Source of the DNA: HXMU1420-13 sp965229525
Lineage (GTDB): Bacteria; Bacteroidota; Rhodothermia; Balneolales; Balneolaceae
Assembly: GCA_965229525.1 (NCBI GenBank)
Contig: OZ245886.1
Span: 1,116,001 to 1,180,000, forward strand
Direction: 5' to 3'
Length of the DNA: 64,000 nt
The notes under the pieces were generated by a model. It was not told the origin of the DNA. It saw nothing but the letters and a program-made list of their open reading frames with translations, and searched no databases. Of the stretch, positions 27,462 through 35,326 are shown piece by piece (within the stretch, counting starts at the first letter, position 1; every line of letters begins with the position of its first letter). Position numbers and translations under genes: made by a program.

Positions 27462-28955
27462 ATGAAAGTTCTACAATTTGTTTGCATAACTCTATTTATT
27501 TCAGTCTGTTTTTCTAATTATGCTTTTACACAAGAAACAATTGGTGTCTTTGTTCATGGATTTAATGGATCAGGGGATAAATGGGAAAATATAAGTAGAT
27601 CACCAATCGAATTTACTAATAACAATACTATTGATGATTACGTAGTTTTCAATTACTTAGCGGAAGAATTAGCAACTGATGAATCGAGAGCATTAATGTT
27701 ATCAAGATTTATCTCTCAAATGGATTCTAAAGGAAATAGATCTGATGATAAATGGATTCTAATTGGTCATAGCCTTGGTGGTATTGTAAGTAGGGAATTA
27801 TATCCTGCATTTCGAGCATTCGGATTCAATATCGTAGCTGTAATTTCAGTTGGAGGTCCTCTTCAAGGTGCGGCTGCAACCAACGTTGATACAATGTACA
27901 TTAGAAGTGAGTTTAATCGATTAAAAGAAGAATTTGAGCTTGCAAGTAGCAATGAACATCCATTAGTGTCAGCATATTTATTACTTGATACTATAGGTAA
28001 CAGTTTCGAAAACCTGTTATCTGGTAATAATACACCTTCAGCAAATTCTATGTTAAACCGAATTCCCAGTATGCTTGAAGAAGCTAGGGATTCTGCACTT
28101 AGTTATTCAACTTATGTTCTAGAAACTAATGCAAAAGGTTTAATTGGTCTCGATGGAAGTGTAATCCGAGAAATAAATAATTATTCTGCTGCAAATATAA
28201 ACGAACACCCTCAAAACTACCTTTCAATAATTGGAGCTGAAAAGGATCAGACACCAATTCGAATTGCAGGATACATCTTTGATTCAAATGAAAATGCGGA
28301 TGAAGAGCAATTCCTTAATGATTTAGAAGTATTTGAAAATGATTATTTGAGAGAGAATCAAAGGCAATGGAACATGAAAGGTGATAGAAATGCTCTTTGT
28401 GCTCCATTTTCTTCTTCGTGCCGCAGTGCAAAAGATAGAGCTAGGAGGAATGAAAGCTATTGGTCAACTGCACGGTCAAGTATTAATAATTTAACAGCAA
28501 CATGGGCAACCATTATTAATTCTTACCGCTTTTATGATGTGAATTATCAAGTATACATACCACCTTGTGAAGATGGCAATGGTATGCCAGGCCCAATGCT
28601 TAACACAATTCCAACTGAAAATGATCCATATGGATGTTCACAAAATCCCAATGGTCATTATGAAACATTCACTTCAACAGTACGAGTTGCAGATAAAAAT
28701 GATGGAGTAATAAATACTCATAGTGGTTTATGGAGTTCGAATCATGAATTTGATGATGACTACAATATTTACTTTGATGATGTTCATATCATTAATGGTA
28801 AAGATGTTGGTGGTTGGAATCACTTTGAACTACGTCATTATAGAAAAACTTATGATCAACCTGATGGTAGTGGTGGATTCTCATTTCGGGAAGGTGACTT
28901 GAATCCATCAATGCAGGCAGTTGAGGATTGGATTGATATACTCTTTAGAAATTAA
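27462..28955 (+). CDS. Exported alpha/beta-hydrolase, lipase-like
   Basis: 497 residues starting at ATG 27462, where a signal peptide follows (VLQFVCITLFISVCFSNYAFTQ); the upstream extension in the same frame overlaps the preceding gene and is rejected. The start of the mature protein, TIGVFVHGFNGSGDKWENI, is the oxyanion-hole strand of lipases, and the nucleophile elbow is GHSLGG with Ser104. Acid and histidine cannot be fixed with certainty; HSGLW or HIINGKDVGGWNHFE near the C-terminus are candidates for His. Four cysteines in CAPFSSSC and CEDG...YGC could form disulfides outside the cytoplasm. Substrate unknown; triacylglycerol lipase or PGAP1-like esterase are possible. Confidence 0.75.
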   Translation: MKVLQFVCITLFISVCFSNYAFTQETIGVFVHGFNGSGDKWENISRSPIEFTNNNTIDDYVVFNYLAEELATDESRALMLSRFISQMDSKGNRSDDKWILIGHSLGGIVSRELYPAFRAFGFNIVAVISVGGPLQGAAATNVDTMYIRSEFNRLKEEFELASSNEHPLVSAYLLLDTIGNSFENLLSGNNTPSANSMLNRIPSMLEEARDSALSYSTYVLETNAKGLIGLDGSVIREINNYSAANINEHPQNYLSIIGAEKDQTPIRIAGYIFDSNENADEEQFLNDLEVFENDYLRENQRQWNMKGDRNALCAPFSSSCRSAKDRARRNESYWSTARSSINNLTATWATIINSYRFYDVNYQVYIPPCEDGNGMPGPMLNTIPTENDPYGCSQNPNGHYETFTSTVRVADKNDGVINTHSGLWSSNHEFDDDYNIYFDDVHIINGKDVGGWNHFELRHYRKTYDQPDGSGGFSFREGDLNPSMQAVEDWIDILFRN

Positions 28956-28962
28956 TTTTTAA

Positions 28963-28987
28963 ATGAGGGGGGTTAATACCCCCTCAT
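28963..28987 (+). promoter_or_regulatory. Perfect 9-bp hairpin before the PQQ-propeller gene
   Basis: ATGAGGGGG and CCCCCTCAT pair around GTTAATA, 16 nt before the ATG at 29004 and 7 nt after the hydrolase stop. In RNA this is a strong G+C-rich hairpin in a very A+T-rich setting. No T tract follows on the plus strand, so it may protect or block translation of one of the two flanking reading frames rather than terminate. Confidence 0.45.
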
Positions 28988-29003
28988 AACATATGGTTGT
29001 ACT

Positions 29004-30122
29004 ATGAAAATATTTTTAGTTTTAGTGTGTCTCATTACTTTAATACAATGTTCTGGAAACTCAGTTAAATCAGAAAATCCAATTATTAAAAATTTGACAG
29101 TAATTTGGTCAACTCCTCTTGATCTCATAGATACTCCAGACACTAATCCATTAATTGTAAATGATTTAATCATTTACTCTGGGGGTTTAGAATTGGAAGC
29201 ACTAAATATAAATACAGGTGAAAAAGAGTGGGGTTATGAAATTGGTGAAAGAAGAGCGATTAATAGTAAGTATCTAGGCTATGAAGGGCTGCTTGATTTT
29301 ATCTATTTCAGTCATGATGAGGAATTTACTGTTTTAGATTCTCGTACTGGTCGTTTAGAGTTAATCATCCCAGATATTGCACACTCATCAGGAGGACATA
29401 CTAGTATTAACGATGGTTTCGTAATTATTGGAGACACAGTAGATGGTTATCAAATTGATTTAGAAGGGTCAATTCGACAAGTTTATTCTATAGATATGGC
29501 AACTTCAAGTGTCAATTCAGATGGTCAAAGACTTTTCTTTTCCCATGTAAACACAGTTAATGGGGGGTTAACATTAGGCAGAATTACCGCAATTGATCTT
29601 CTTTCTAATGATATACTTTGGGAATATGATACCGATCATGGTGGATTTTCTACGGCTAAACCAATTCTTGAGAATGATGTGATTTATGCTGGAAGTAGAG
29701 GTAACTCGCCATATACTATTTTCTTGGCTTTAGATAGTAAAACAGGTGAAGCTATTTGGGAGTATAAAACCAATAATCCGTTTGAATTTGCAAAAGATAT
29801 CATTCTAGGTTCTAATGCAATGTATTGCCTCAGCAATTCATATGTGTTTGCTTTGGATAAAAACACTGGTCAGAAGATTTGGTCTTTTGATTGGACTGGA
29901 ACAACAAGCGTTAATATGGTTTATTCTAATGGGTATGTATACCTCTCAAATCATGGCGCTATCTTTATATTAGATGCTCAAACTGGCGAGTTAGTGCATG
30001 AAGAACCATTACCTGAAGGGAATGGCTATTTTTGGAGGCTTGCAATCACTGAAGACAAACTATTTGCTCAAACTTCTACCCAACTCATCGCCTACGAACC
30101 GTGGCATTTACGAGGAGATTAA
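29004..30122 (+). CDS. PQQ-like beta-propeller lipoprotein
   Basis: 372 residues. A signal peptide with lipobox (LVLVCLITLIQC|SGN) makes Cys17 the probable lipidation site. The body is a run of about seven propeller blades of the PQQ-enzyme/BamB type, each with the A-x-[ND]-x-x-T-G-x-x-x-W pattern: ALNINTGEKEWGYE, VLDSRTGRL, AIDLLSNDILWEYD, ALDSKTGEAIWEYK, ALDKNTGQKIWSFD and ILDAQTGELV. The lack of catalytic PQQ residues points to a scaffold or binding role. Its closest functional analogue is not known; it is not placed with bam genes. Confidence 0.82.
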   Translation: MKIFLVLVCLITLIQCSGNSVKSENPIIKNLTVIWSTPLDLIDTPDTNPLIVNDLIIYSGGLELEALNINTGEKEWGYEIGERRAINSKYLGYEGLLDFIYFSHDEEFTVLDSRTGRLELIIPDIAHSSGGHTSINDGFVIIGDTVDGYQIDLEGSIRQVYSIDMATSSVNSDGQRLFFSHVNTVNGGLTLGRITAIDLLSNDILWEYDTDHGGFSTAKPILENDVIYAGSRGNSPYTIFLALDSKTGEAIWEYKTNNPFEFAKDIILGSNAMYCLSNSYVFALDKNTGQKIWSFDWTGTTSVNMVYSNGYVYLSNHGAIFILDAQTGELVHEEPLPEGNGYFWRLAITEDKLFAQTSTQLIAYEPWHLRGD

Positions 30123-30124
30123 AA

Positions 30125-30769
30125 ATGCAGTATTTCAAATCTACCCTTCTAATCATCTTCATTGCTTTCATATTTACGGAAACGACTGAAGCTCAATCTA
30201 AACTTGATGGATACTTTTTTAGTGGCAGTATTTCTTATGATGTAATGATGATCTCTGAAAATACTTTTCCTCCATACGATCCTGATCTTTATTTATTTGG
30301 GTTTTGGTCTAGAGGAATAGAGATTGGAAAAAGAAAAGAGCGAAAAGCTTATAGTTTATATTTTAGATTCGGAAAAAACATTCTTGAATCAGACTTAACA
30401 GTATTTGATGGCCTTGATGATGAGTTTGAAGTAGAGCGATATATGCAATTGGGTGCAGTGTACCGTTTACAATTTAATAAGTACCGGGAGACTGATTCAA
30501 AACTGCTATTTAATCTTGGAGTAAGAAACATGGCCTCTGTTGCCAATTTCACCGGTAAGCAGCTAATTGACGCTTATAATGCCAATGCTCGACTCATCAA
30601 TTACAATCAAGCTACAGTTAGTATTGAATCTGGACTATATCTAGAGGTAGGAAGAAATGCTGGTAATAAACCCGGGTTCTTTCTGAATATTGAGCCTCTT
30701 TATATTGCTGTCACCAACAAAGGCTTAGGGGCTGGTGGTTTTAAGGTTTCCGGTATTGTTCAACTTTGA
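30125..30769 (+). CDS. Exported outer-membrane-type protein, unknown family
   Basis: 214 residues from ATG 30125, 2 nt after the previous stop, with signal peptide (STLLIIFIAFIFTETTEAQ). The rest is a series of amphipathic strands (DGYFFSGSISYDVMM, AYSLYFRFGKN, MQLGAVYRLQFNKY, LLFNLGVRNMA, VSIESGLYLEVG, FFLNIEPLYIAVT) ending in a hydrophobic strand, as in small outer-membrane beta barrels. No family was recognised. Last gene of the accessory block, and likely in one operon with the propeller lipoprotein. Confidence 0.6.
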   Translation: MQYFKSTLLIIFIAFIFTETTEAQSKLDGYFFSGSISYDVMMISENTFPPYDPDLYLFGFWSRGIEIGKRKERKAYSLYFRFGKNILESDLTVFDGLDDEFEVERYMQLGAVYRLQFNKYRETDSKLLFNLGVRNMASVANFTGKQLIDAYNANARLINYNQATVSIESGLYLEVGRNAGNKPGFFLNIEPLYIAVTNKGLGAGGFKVSGIVQL

Positions 30770-30800
30770 TCACAGTATTTTCGGGACGATTGAGGTTAGG

Positions 30801-30828
30801 TATTCGTTATTCGTTATTCGTTATTCGT
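30801..30828. repeat. TATTCGT heptamer, four perfect tandem copies
   Basis: Four exact 7-bp copies end 14 bp before the ATG of the four-helix-bundle gene. The reverse complement of the same heptamer, ACGAATA, recurs at the 3' end of that gene. Confidence 0.95.
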
Positions 30829-30842
30829 CTAAATTGATTTAA

Positions 30843-31268
30843 ATGGAAAGTAAAAAGCAAAGAATTGAGACTTTCGAGGATTTGCTTGTTTGGCAAAGAG
30901 CAAGAAAAATTCGCACTAGTATTTCTAGTTTCTGTAAGACATTACCTAATGACGAGAAATATCGCTTGAAAGATCAGTTGTTTCGAGCTTCAAGATCTGT
31001 AACTGCCAATATTGCTGAGGGCTATGGTAGATTTCATTATCAGGAGAATATCCAATACTGCAGACAGGCTCGTGGATCACTTTATGAGATTATTGATCAT
31101 CTATCTTGTTGCCTTGATGAAGGTTATATTTCAGAATCTGACTTTATTTCTTACAAAAAGGAAATTATTAATTGCATTCAACTTGTTAATGGGTACATCA
31201 AATACTTATCAAAATCTAAATCGAATTTCGTAAAAGAAGAAACCATCGATTACACCACAAACGAATAA
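30843..31268 (+). CDS. Four-helix-bundle protein (S23/23S rRNA intervening-sequence family)
   Basis: 141 residues of the TIGR02436 four-helix-bundle family, found both in 23S rRNA intervening sequences and as free-standing genes. Conserved blocks are visible: FEDLLVWQRARKI, YRLKDQLFRASRSVTANIAEGYGR, YCRQARGSLYEIIDHLSCCLDEGYI and VNGYIKYL. Homologues form pentamers (related to the Avd accessory protein of diversity-generating retroelements) with a basic surface. No retroelement reverse transcriptase or variable region is present. Heptamer repeats lie on both sides in inverted orientation, and the stop codon falls inside the downstream set. Confidence 0.9.
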   Translation: MESKKQRIETFEDLLVWQRARKIRTSISSFCKTLPNDEKYRLKDQLFRASRSVTANIAEGYGRFHYQENIQYCRQARGSLYEIIDHLSCCLDEGYISESDFISYKKEIINCIQLVNGYIKYLSKSKSNFVKEETIDYTTNE

Positions 31269-31279
31269 CGATTAACGAA
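31261..31279. repeat. Degenerate ACGAATA heptamers, inverse of the upstream repeat
   Basis: ACGAATA, ACGATTA and ACGAA follow in register (about 2.7 units). The first copy is the reverse complement of the TATTCGT unit 430 bp upstream, and includes the stop codon of the four-helix-bundle gene. Confidence 0.7.
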
Positions 31280-31283
31280 ACCC

Positions 31284-32525
31284 TTGCCTAGAAAAGAATT
31301 TCAAATACCGGATATGTATAAGTCGCCGATCATTCGATTGGTAAAGGAAGCGACTAAAATCACGGATCCTATGAAAAAGGATCTAACCCCTACTGTATTG
31401 GACTTTGGTCCGGTTCAGTTTTTGGTTCCGCGATTTTTTGGATTCTGTTATGGAGTTGAAAACGCTATCGATATTGCCTATCGAGCGGTGGAGGAAAATC
31501 CAGATAAAGACATCTACCTACTGAGCGAGATGATTCACAATCCAACGGTAAATGAAGACTTACTGCGACGCGGAGTGAAGTTCTTACACAATACAGATGG
31601 AAGTGAATTGATTCCTATCTCAACGTTGGATTCTGACGACATTGTAATCGTACCGGCTTTTGGGACGACCCTTGAAATTGAAGCCGAACTCAAAGAGAAA
31701 GGTATCGATCCTTACGAGTTTAATACTACTTGTCCATTTGTTGAGAAAGTTTGGAAACGTGGTAAGCAGCTTGGTAAAAAAAAATATGCCTTAGTGGTTC
31801 ATGGGAAACATCAACATGAAGAAACTAGAGCTACTTTTTCGCATAGTGCTGATCATTCTGCAGTGGTTGTGGTTTTAAATCCTGATGAGGCTTATATCCT
31901 GGCTGATATCATGACTGAAAGACGACCACTTGCTGATTTTGAAAAGTATTTCGACCACAAAGCGACTCCTGGTTTTAACCCATTTGAAGATCTTCGTCGA
32001 TTTGGTGTAATCAATCAAACCACCATGCTGGCTACCGAAACGCAGGAAGTAATGGATATCCTTAAAGCAGCAACGATTGAGCGTTTTGGTGATGCTGATA
32101 TTCTGGATCACTTTGCAGATACTTCGGATACCCTTTGCTACGCTACCAATGAGAATCAGTCTGCTACTCTGGCCTTAGCAGAACAAGATGCGGATCTCGC
32201 TTTTGTAGTAGGTGGATATAACTCATCTAACACTATGCATTTGGTGGAAATTCTTGAGCATTCTTTCCCAACCTATCATGTGCGCGATGCTTCTGAATTT
32301 AAATCCAAAGCAGAAATCCATCACTTTGATCAATGGAAAAAAGAGGTTCTCATCACTAAAGATTGGCTACCAGCGGATCGCCCTTTGAAAGTTGCTATTA
32401 CATCTGGTGCTTCTTGTCCGGATGTATTGGTAGATGAAGTGATGCTTCACATCCTTTCGTATTTCGAGAACACTAAAGAAGTAGATGAGGTGATGGAGCC
32501 TTATAAAGCAAAAAGTGAGATGTGA
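31284..32525 (+). CDS. ispH: 4-hydroxy-3-methylbut-2-enyl diphosphate reductase (long form)
   Basis: Last enzyme of the MEP isoprenoid pathway: a [4Fe-4S] reductase that turns HMBPP into IPP and DMAPP. The three cluster cysteines are visible: Cys55 in FGFCYGVENAI, Cys150 in NTTCPFVEKVWKR and Cys378 in SGASCPDVLVDEV. Substrate-binding blocks LLSEMIHNPTVN, VVHGKHQHEETRATFSH and VVGGYNSSNTMHL are present. At 413 residues it is the long IspH type seen in cyanobacteria, plants and Rhodothermia/Balneolia, with an extra N-terminal segment (FQIPDMYKSPIIRLVKEA). The start is TTG 31284; ATG 31314 is the next option but would cut this segment. Confidence 0.95.
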   Translation: MPRKEFQIPDMYKSPIIRLVKEATKITDPMKKDLTPTVLDFGPVQFLVPRFFGFCYGVENAIDIAYRAVEENPDKDIYLLSEMIHNPTVNEDLLRRGVKFLHNTDGSELIPISTLDSDDIVIVPAFGTTLEIEAELKEKGIDPYEFNTTCPFVEKVWKRGKQLGKKKYALVVHGKHQHEETRATFSHSADHSAVVVVLNPDEAYILADIMTERRPLADFEKYFDHKATPGFNPFEDLRRFGVINQTTMLATETQEVMDILKAATIERFGDADILDHFADTSDTLCYATNENQSATLALAEQDADLAFVVGGYNSSNTMHLVEILEHSFPTYHVRDASEFKSKAEIHHFDQWKKEVLITKDWLPADRPLKVAITSGASCPDVLVDEVMLHILSYFENTKEVDEVMEPYKAKSEM

Positions 32526-32526
32526 A

Positions 32527-32540
32527 AAGTAAGAAGTAAG
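32527..32540. repeat. AAGTAAG heptamer, two tandem copies
   Basis: Two exact 7-bp copies start directly after the ispH stop, before the convergent ybbR-like gene. A third heptamer sequence distinct from TATTCGT and GTTGTCA; with only two copies the case for a true repeat is weak on its own. Confidence 0.5.
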
Positions 32541-32567
32541 GGTATTTTCTCCTTTCTCCTTCAAAAC

Positions 32568-33575
32568 CTATTCATCCAATACACTAAAATAGGCAACCGC
32601 TTTTGGCTGGAATGAGCGAAGTTTAATCTGATACTCTGTTGCCACCAACTCGATATCCGGAGTTACGAAACCAGTTGAGTCTTCAAGAATCTCCTCATAA
32701 GGAACATAAACTTCATATGGCCTCTGGTTCTGAACTTCAGCGTACTGCTCGATTGGAATATCAAAACGAATAGTTACGGTCGAAGGATTATAATTGATAA
32801 TACTGCCACGAGGTATATCACGAGTTCGTATGTACACATTTACCTCTCCTTCCGTGAATTCACTCACATCTGCCTGATAGGTTATTTCCTCAATATCGTA
32901 TTCTATTAACGGATCGATTGAAGTAATCTCAATAGTCTCAGAGATATCTTCTCGAATATTCAAAAGTGAAAGTGTGTCCGGTATCAACCAACTCTCTATC
33001 TCCGCGACATGCGATTGTGCGCCTGTAATGGTAATACTATCAGGCTGGAAAAATGGCTCACTTACAAGACCGTATCGATTTTCAAACTCAATTTCTGTCG
33101 TCAGTTCTATCGGAATTTTCTTCGAAATTCTAGGCTCTAACCCAATATTGATAAACAAAGGTTGGACTTTAAGTACACTAACATCCTGCTCTACGGTAAA
33201 ACGTTGCCGGACCTGTTCAAATAAATTTACTTCTCCTTCAATAACGTCAATCGGGATTTCAGGTGGATTGCTGTACAAATTCACCAACTTCCAGCCATCT
33301 CCACTTACTTCTACCTGTAGAAATTCGGGAAGTCCATCAACCAAAGCCATATCGAGTGGTACAGCACCGGCTTCTACTGGAACATTAATTGTGATGCGGT
33401 AATCACCGTTTAGGTTTACGATAAACCATAAACTTAACGCCATGATGTACGCAATTATAAAAACGGCAATGCGCTCTCTCCGTTTAGATCGCACATCCTG
33501 GTCCGGACTTGGCGCCGCAGCTTTAAAAAAGCGTTTAATCCGATGTAAGATGATATTTTTTTCGTTCTCCGCCAC
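32568..33575 (-). CDS. YbbR-domain membrane protein (CdaR-like)
   Basis: 335 residues: a cytoplasmic basic N-terminus, a single membrane helix (about 36-54, AVFIIAYIMALSLWFIVNL), then extracytoplasmic YbbR-type beta repeats (NVPVEAGAVPLDMALVDGLP, LQVEVSGDGW, IPIELTTEIEF, DSITITGAQSHVAEIESW). In Firmicutes the YbbR protein CdaR regulates the diadenylate cyclase CdaA; no cyclase gene lies nearby, so that role is not implied. It follows dciA with a 37-nt gap on the same strand, downstream of recF. Confidence 0.8.
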   Translation of the reverse strand: MAENEKNIILHRIKRFFKAAAPSPDQDVRSKRRERIAVFIIAYIMALSLWFIVNLNGDYRITINVPVEAGAVPLDMALVDGLPEFLQVEVSGDGWKLVNLYSNPPEIPIDVIEGEVNLFEQVRQRFTVEQDVSVLKVQPLFINIGLEPRISKKIPIELTTEIEFENRYGLVSEPFFQPDSITITGAQSHVAEIESWLIPDTLSLLNIREDISETIEITSIDPLIEYDIEEITYQADVSEFTEGEVNVYIRTRDIPRGSIINYNPSTVTIRFDIPIEQYAEVQNQRPYEVYVPYEEILEDSTGFVTPDIELVATEYQIKLRSFQPKAVAYFSVLDE

Positions 33576-33612
33576 TAAAATTGAATATAGAATCGGATGG
33601 CGGTATAAACAA

Positions 33613-33906
33613 CTAACTGCGAACTATAATATCAGCCACAACCTGGCTTTTAATTCGTTGATTTATTCGCCTGGCAATATTAAATCGATTGGCGTGAATT
33701 TCATGTCGCCAAACTTGATTCTTTACTTTACAAGCCAGTTTATCTCCCTCAAAATGTAGGTCTTCGGTGTGTTCCGCGATGCGTTCCCCTACCACTTCTT
33801 CCCAAATGGACAGAACCATTCCCTGTCTTAGCTTCTTTTTATTTGGGAAGCGGTCTATAAAGCTTTGTAATTCTGATCCTAGTTTTTTGGGTTTATCGAA
33901 ACGCAC
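33613..33906 (-). CDS. dciA: DciA-like DUF721 protein, predicted replicative helicase loader/operator
   Basis: 97 residues of the DUF721 family. DciA proteins bind and operate the replicative helicase DnaB in bacteria that lack DnaC/DnaI. The KH-like core is visible: LRQGMVLSIWEEVVGERIAEHTEDLHFEGDKLACKVKNQ, followed by WRHEIHANRFNIARRINQ. The start is GTG 33906; an in-frame TGA sits five codons upstream in the repeat, so the frame cannot extend. The 26-copy heptamer tract begins 8 bp before this start codon and occupies the place where ribosome-binding site and promoter would be expected. Position next to recF agrees with a replication role. Confidence 0.8.
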   Translation of the reverse strand: MRFDKPKKLGSELQSFIDRFPNKKKLRQGMVLSIWEEVVGERIAEHTEDLHFEGDKLACKVKNQVWRHEIHANRFNIARRINQRIKSQVVADIIVRS

Positions 33907-33914
33907 GATTTTCG

Positions 33915-34099
33915 GTTGTCAGTTGTCAGTTGTCAGTTGTCAGTTGTCAGTTGTCAGTTGTCAGTTGTCAGTTGTCAGTTGTCAGTTGTCAGTTGTCAGT
34001 TGTCAGTTGTCAGTTGTCAGTTGTCAGTTGTCAGTTGTCAGTTGTCAGTTGTCAGTTGTCAGTTGTCAGTTGTCAGTTGTCAGTTGTCAGTTGTCAGTT
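33915..34099. repeat. GTTGTCA heptamer tract, 26 perfect copies
   Basis: Exactly periodic at 7 bp for 185 bp (26 full units plus GTT), with no mismatch in the sequence read. It fills most of the gap between the recF stop (34155) and the dciA start (33906). All three plus-strand frames are open through it, giving spurious long reading frames with a repeated LSVVSCQ peptide; on the minus strand the frame in register with dciA is closed by TGA. Its 7-bp unit is not a multiple of 3, and perfect long tracts of this kind are prone to slipped-strand length change. Confidence 0.99.
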
Positions 34100-34154
34100 A
34101 GGGAAATATTAGTTGATCACTACTAAAATACAATGTCCTTCTATTCCTTAATTC

Positions 34155-35282
34155 TCATTCCTTAAAAATCACTCCATCCTCAATTTTCAACAATTGATTT
34201 TTTTTGCCGTCAAAATTGATGAATTCTTCAAAAGGAACCGGGTTTGCGGCAGTGATAAAAACCTGACCAGGATGAGATTGCAGTGCATTCAATAAGATTC
34301 CTGTTTTTTGGGGATCTAGATCACCAAAAACATCGTCTAGCATAAAAATCGGCAAATCGTCCAATTCATCTGAATAAAAGTGAAGCTGAGCAAGCTTTAA
34401 CGAAAGAGCAAAAAGCCGATGCTGCCCCTGTGATCCATATTGACGTAATTCTCGATCACCCAGGTAAAAAGTAATTTCATCTCGATGTGGGCCTACCAGC
34501 GTTTGCTCTCTTTCCAATTCTTTTTCGTTCATTGCAGCAAGCTGATCAAAGTACTGCTGCTGGATTTCTTCTTCCGACCTTGATGCATCGCAAAAAGTCT
34601 TGTATTCAAGATCAGTTGAGAGATTCATACCTGAAATCATCGCATAATCTTTTGCCAGGTACTCTATAAACTTTTGCAGGATTTGAAATCTCTTTGCAAT
34701 GATCTTTGATCCTTTTTCAACCAATTGTTTATTCCAGGGCTCCAGATACATTTCCACCAAATGTGGAGCACCACCATACTGTTGAAGAAGGCTGTTTCGC
34801 TGTTTTCTGATTTTTCTGTATTCCAGCAAGTTCCTCAAATATTCTTTTGAAAGCTGACTAATGAATGAATCCAAAAAAGCACGCCGTTCTGCAGGACCTT
34901 CCCGAGTTAGCTTTTTGTCATCTGGAGATAATACCACTACGGGCACCATGCCAATTAAATCAGACAGTCTTTCTAAAGGACCATCATTCACAAAAATCTT
35001 TTTCCCTTCCCCTCTGGAATAACTGCATCCCACTTCAAATTCTGAACGGATGTTACCTTCAAAGTCTCCTTTCAGCATAAAATAGCTTTCACCTTGATGT
35101 ACCACGTATTGATCAGATGTAGAGACAAAGCTACGCGACATGCACAGAAAATGAATGGCATCAATCAGGCTTGTTTTACCGGCACCATTTGGTCCTGTAA
35201 TTACATTCAAATGTGGAAGCCATTCAACAGTGTTTTGCTGATGATTTCGAAAGTTCTGTACCGAGAGCCGTGTAATTTGCAT
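34155..35282 (-). CDS. recF: DNA replication and repair protein RecF
   Basis: SMC-like ATPase that, with RecOR, loads RecA at single-strand gaps. 375 residues with N-terminal RLSVQNFRNHQQNTVEW, Walker A GPNGAGKTSLIDAI, the conserved VVLSPDDKKLTREGPAERRAFLD block, signature GSQGQHRLFALSLKLAQ and Walker B PIFMLDDVFGDLD. First of three minus-strand genes recF-dciA-ybbR-like. A long inverted repeat (35327-35393) lies 45 bp before its ATG. Confidence 0.97.
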   Translation of the reverse strand: MQITRLSVQNFRNHQQNTVEWLPHLNVITGPNGAGKTSLIDAIHFLCMSRSFVSTSDQYVVHQGESYFMLKGDFEGNIRSEFEVGCSYSRGEGKKIFVNDGPLERLSDLIGMVPVVVLSPDDKKLTREGPAERRAFLDSFISQLSKEYLRNLLEYRKIRKQRNSLLQQYGGAPHLVEMYLEPWNKQLVEKGSKIIAKRFQILQKFIEYLAKDYAMISGMNLSTDLEYKTFCDASRSEEEIQQQYFDQLAAMNEKELEREQTLVGPHRDEITFYLGDRELRQYGSQGQHRLFALSLKLAQLHFYSDELDDLPIFMLDDVFGDLDPQKTGILLNALQSHPGQVFITAANPVPFEEFINFDGKKNQLLKIEDGVIFKE

Positions 35283-35326
35283 GCTTAATGGTACGCAAAA
35301 ACTACACGTTTTGTATAGAAAAGAAC

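Noticed and set aside
28963..28987. Terminator for the hydrolase gene
   Set aside because: Strong stem but no T tract on the plus strand; recorded as a hairpin of unknown role.
30843..31268. Diversity-generating retroelement
   Set aside because: The four-helix-bundle protein resembles Avd, but no reverse transcriptase, template repeat or variable repeat was seen; the gene matches the free-standing S23-like family.
32527..32540. AAGTAAG x2 as strong evidence for the heptamer system
   Set aside because: Two copies alone could be chance in A+T-rich DNA; kept only as weak support.
33915..34099. Possible CRISPR array
   Set aside because: The unit is 7 bp with no spacers; no cas genes are present.
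33767..34126. Open reading frames of 60-119 codons through the heptamer tract in all plus frames
   Set aside because: They consist of the repeated LSVVSCQ peptide; a stop-free 7-bp repeat gives open frames in all three registers. No start context or family.
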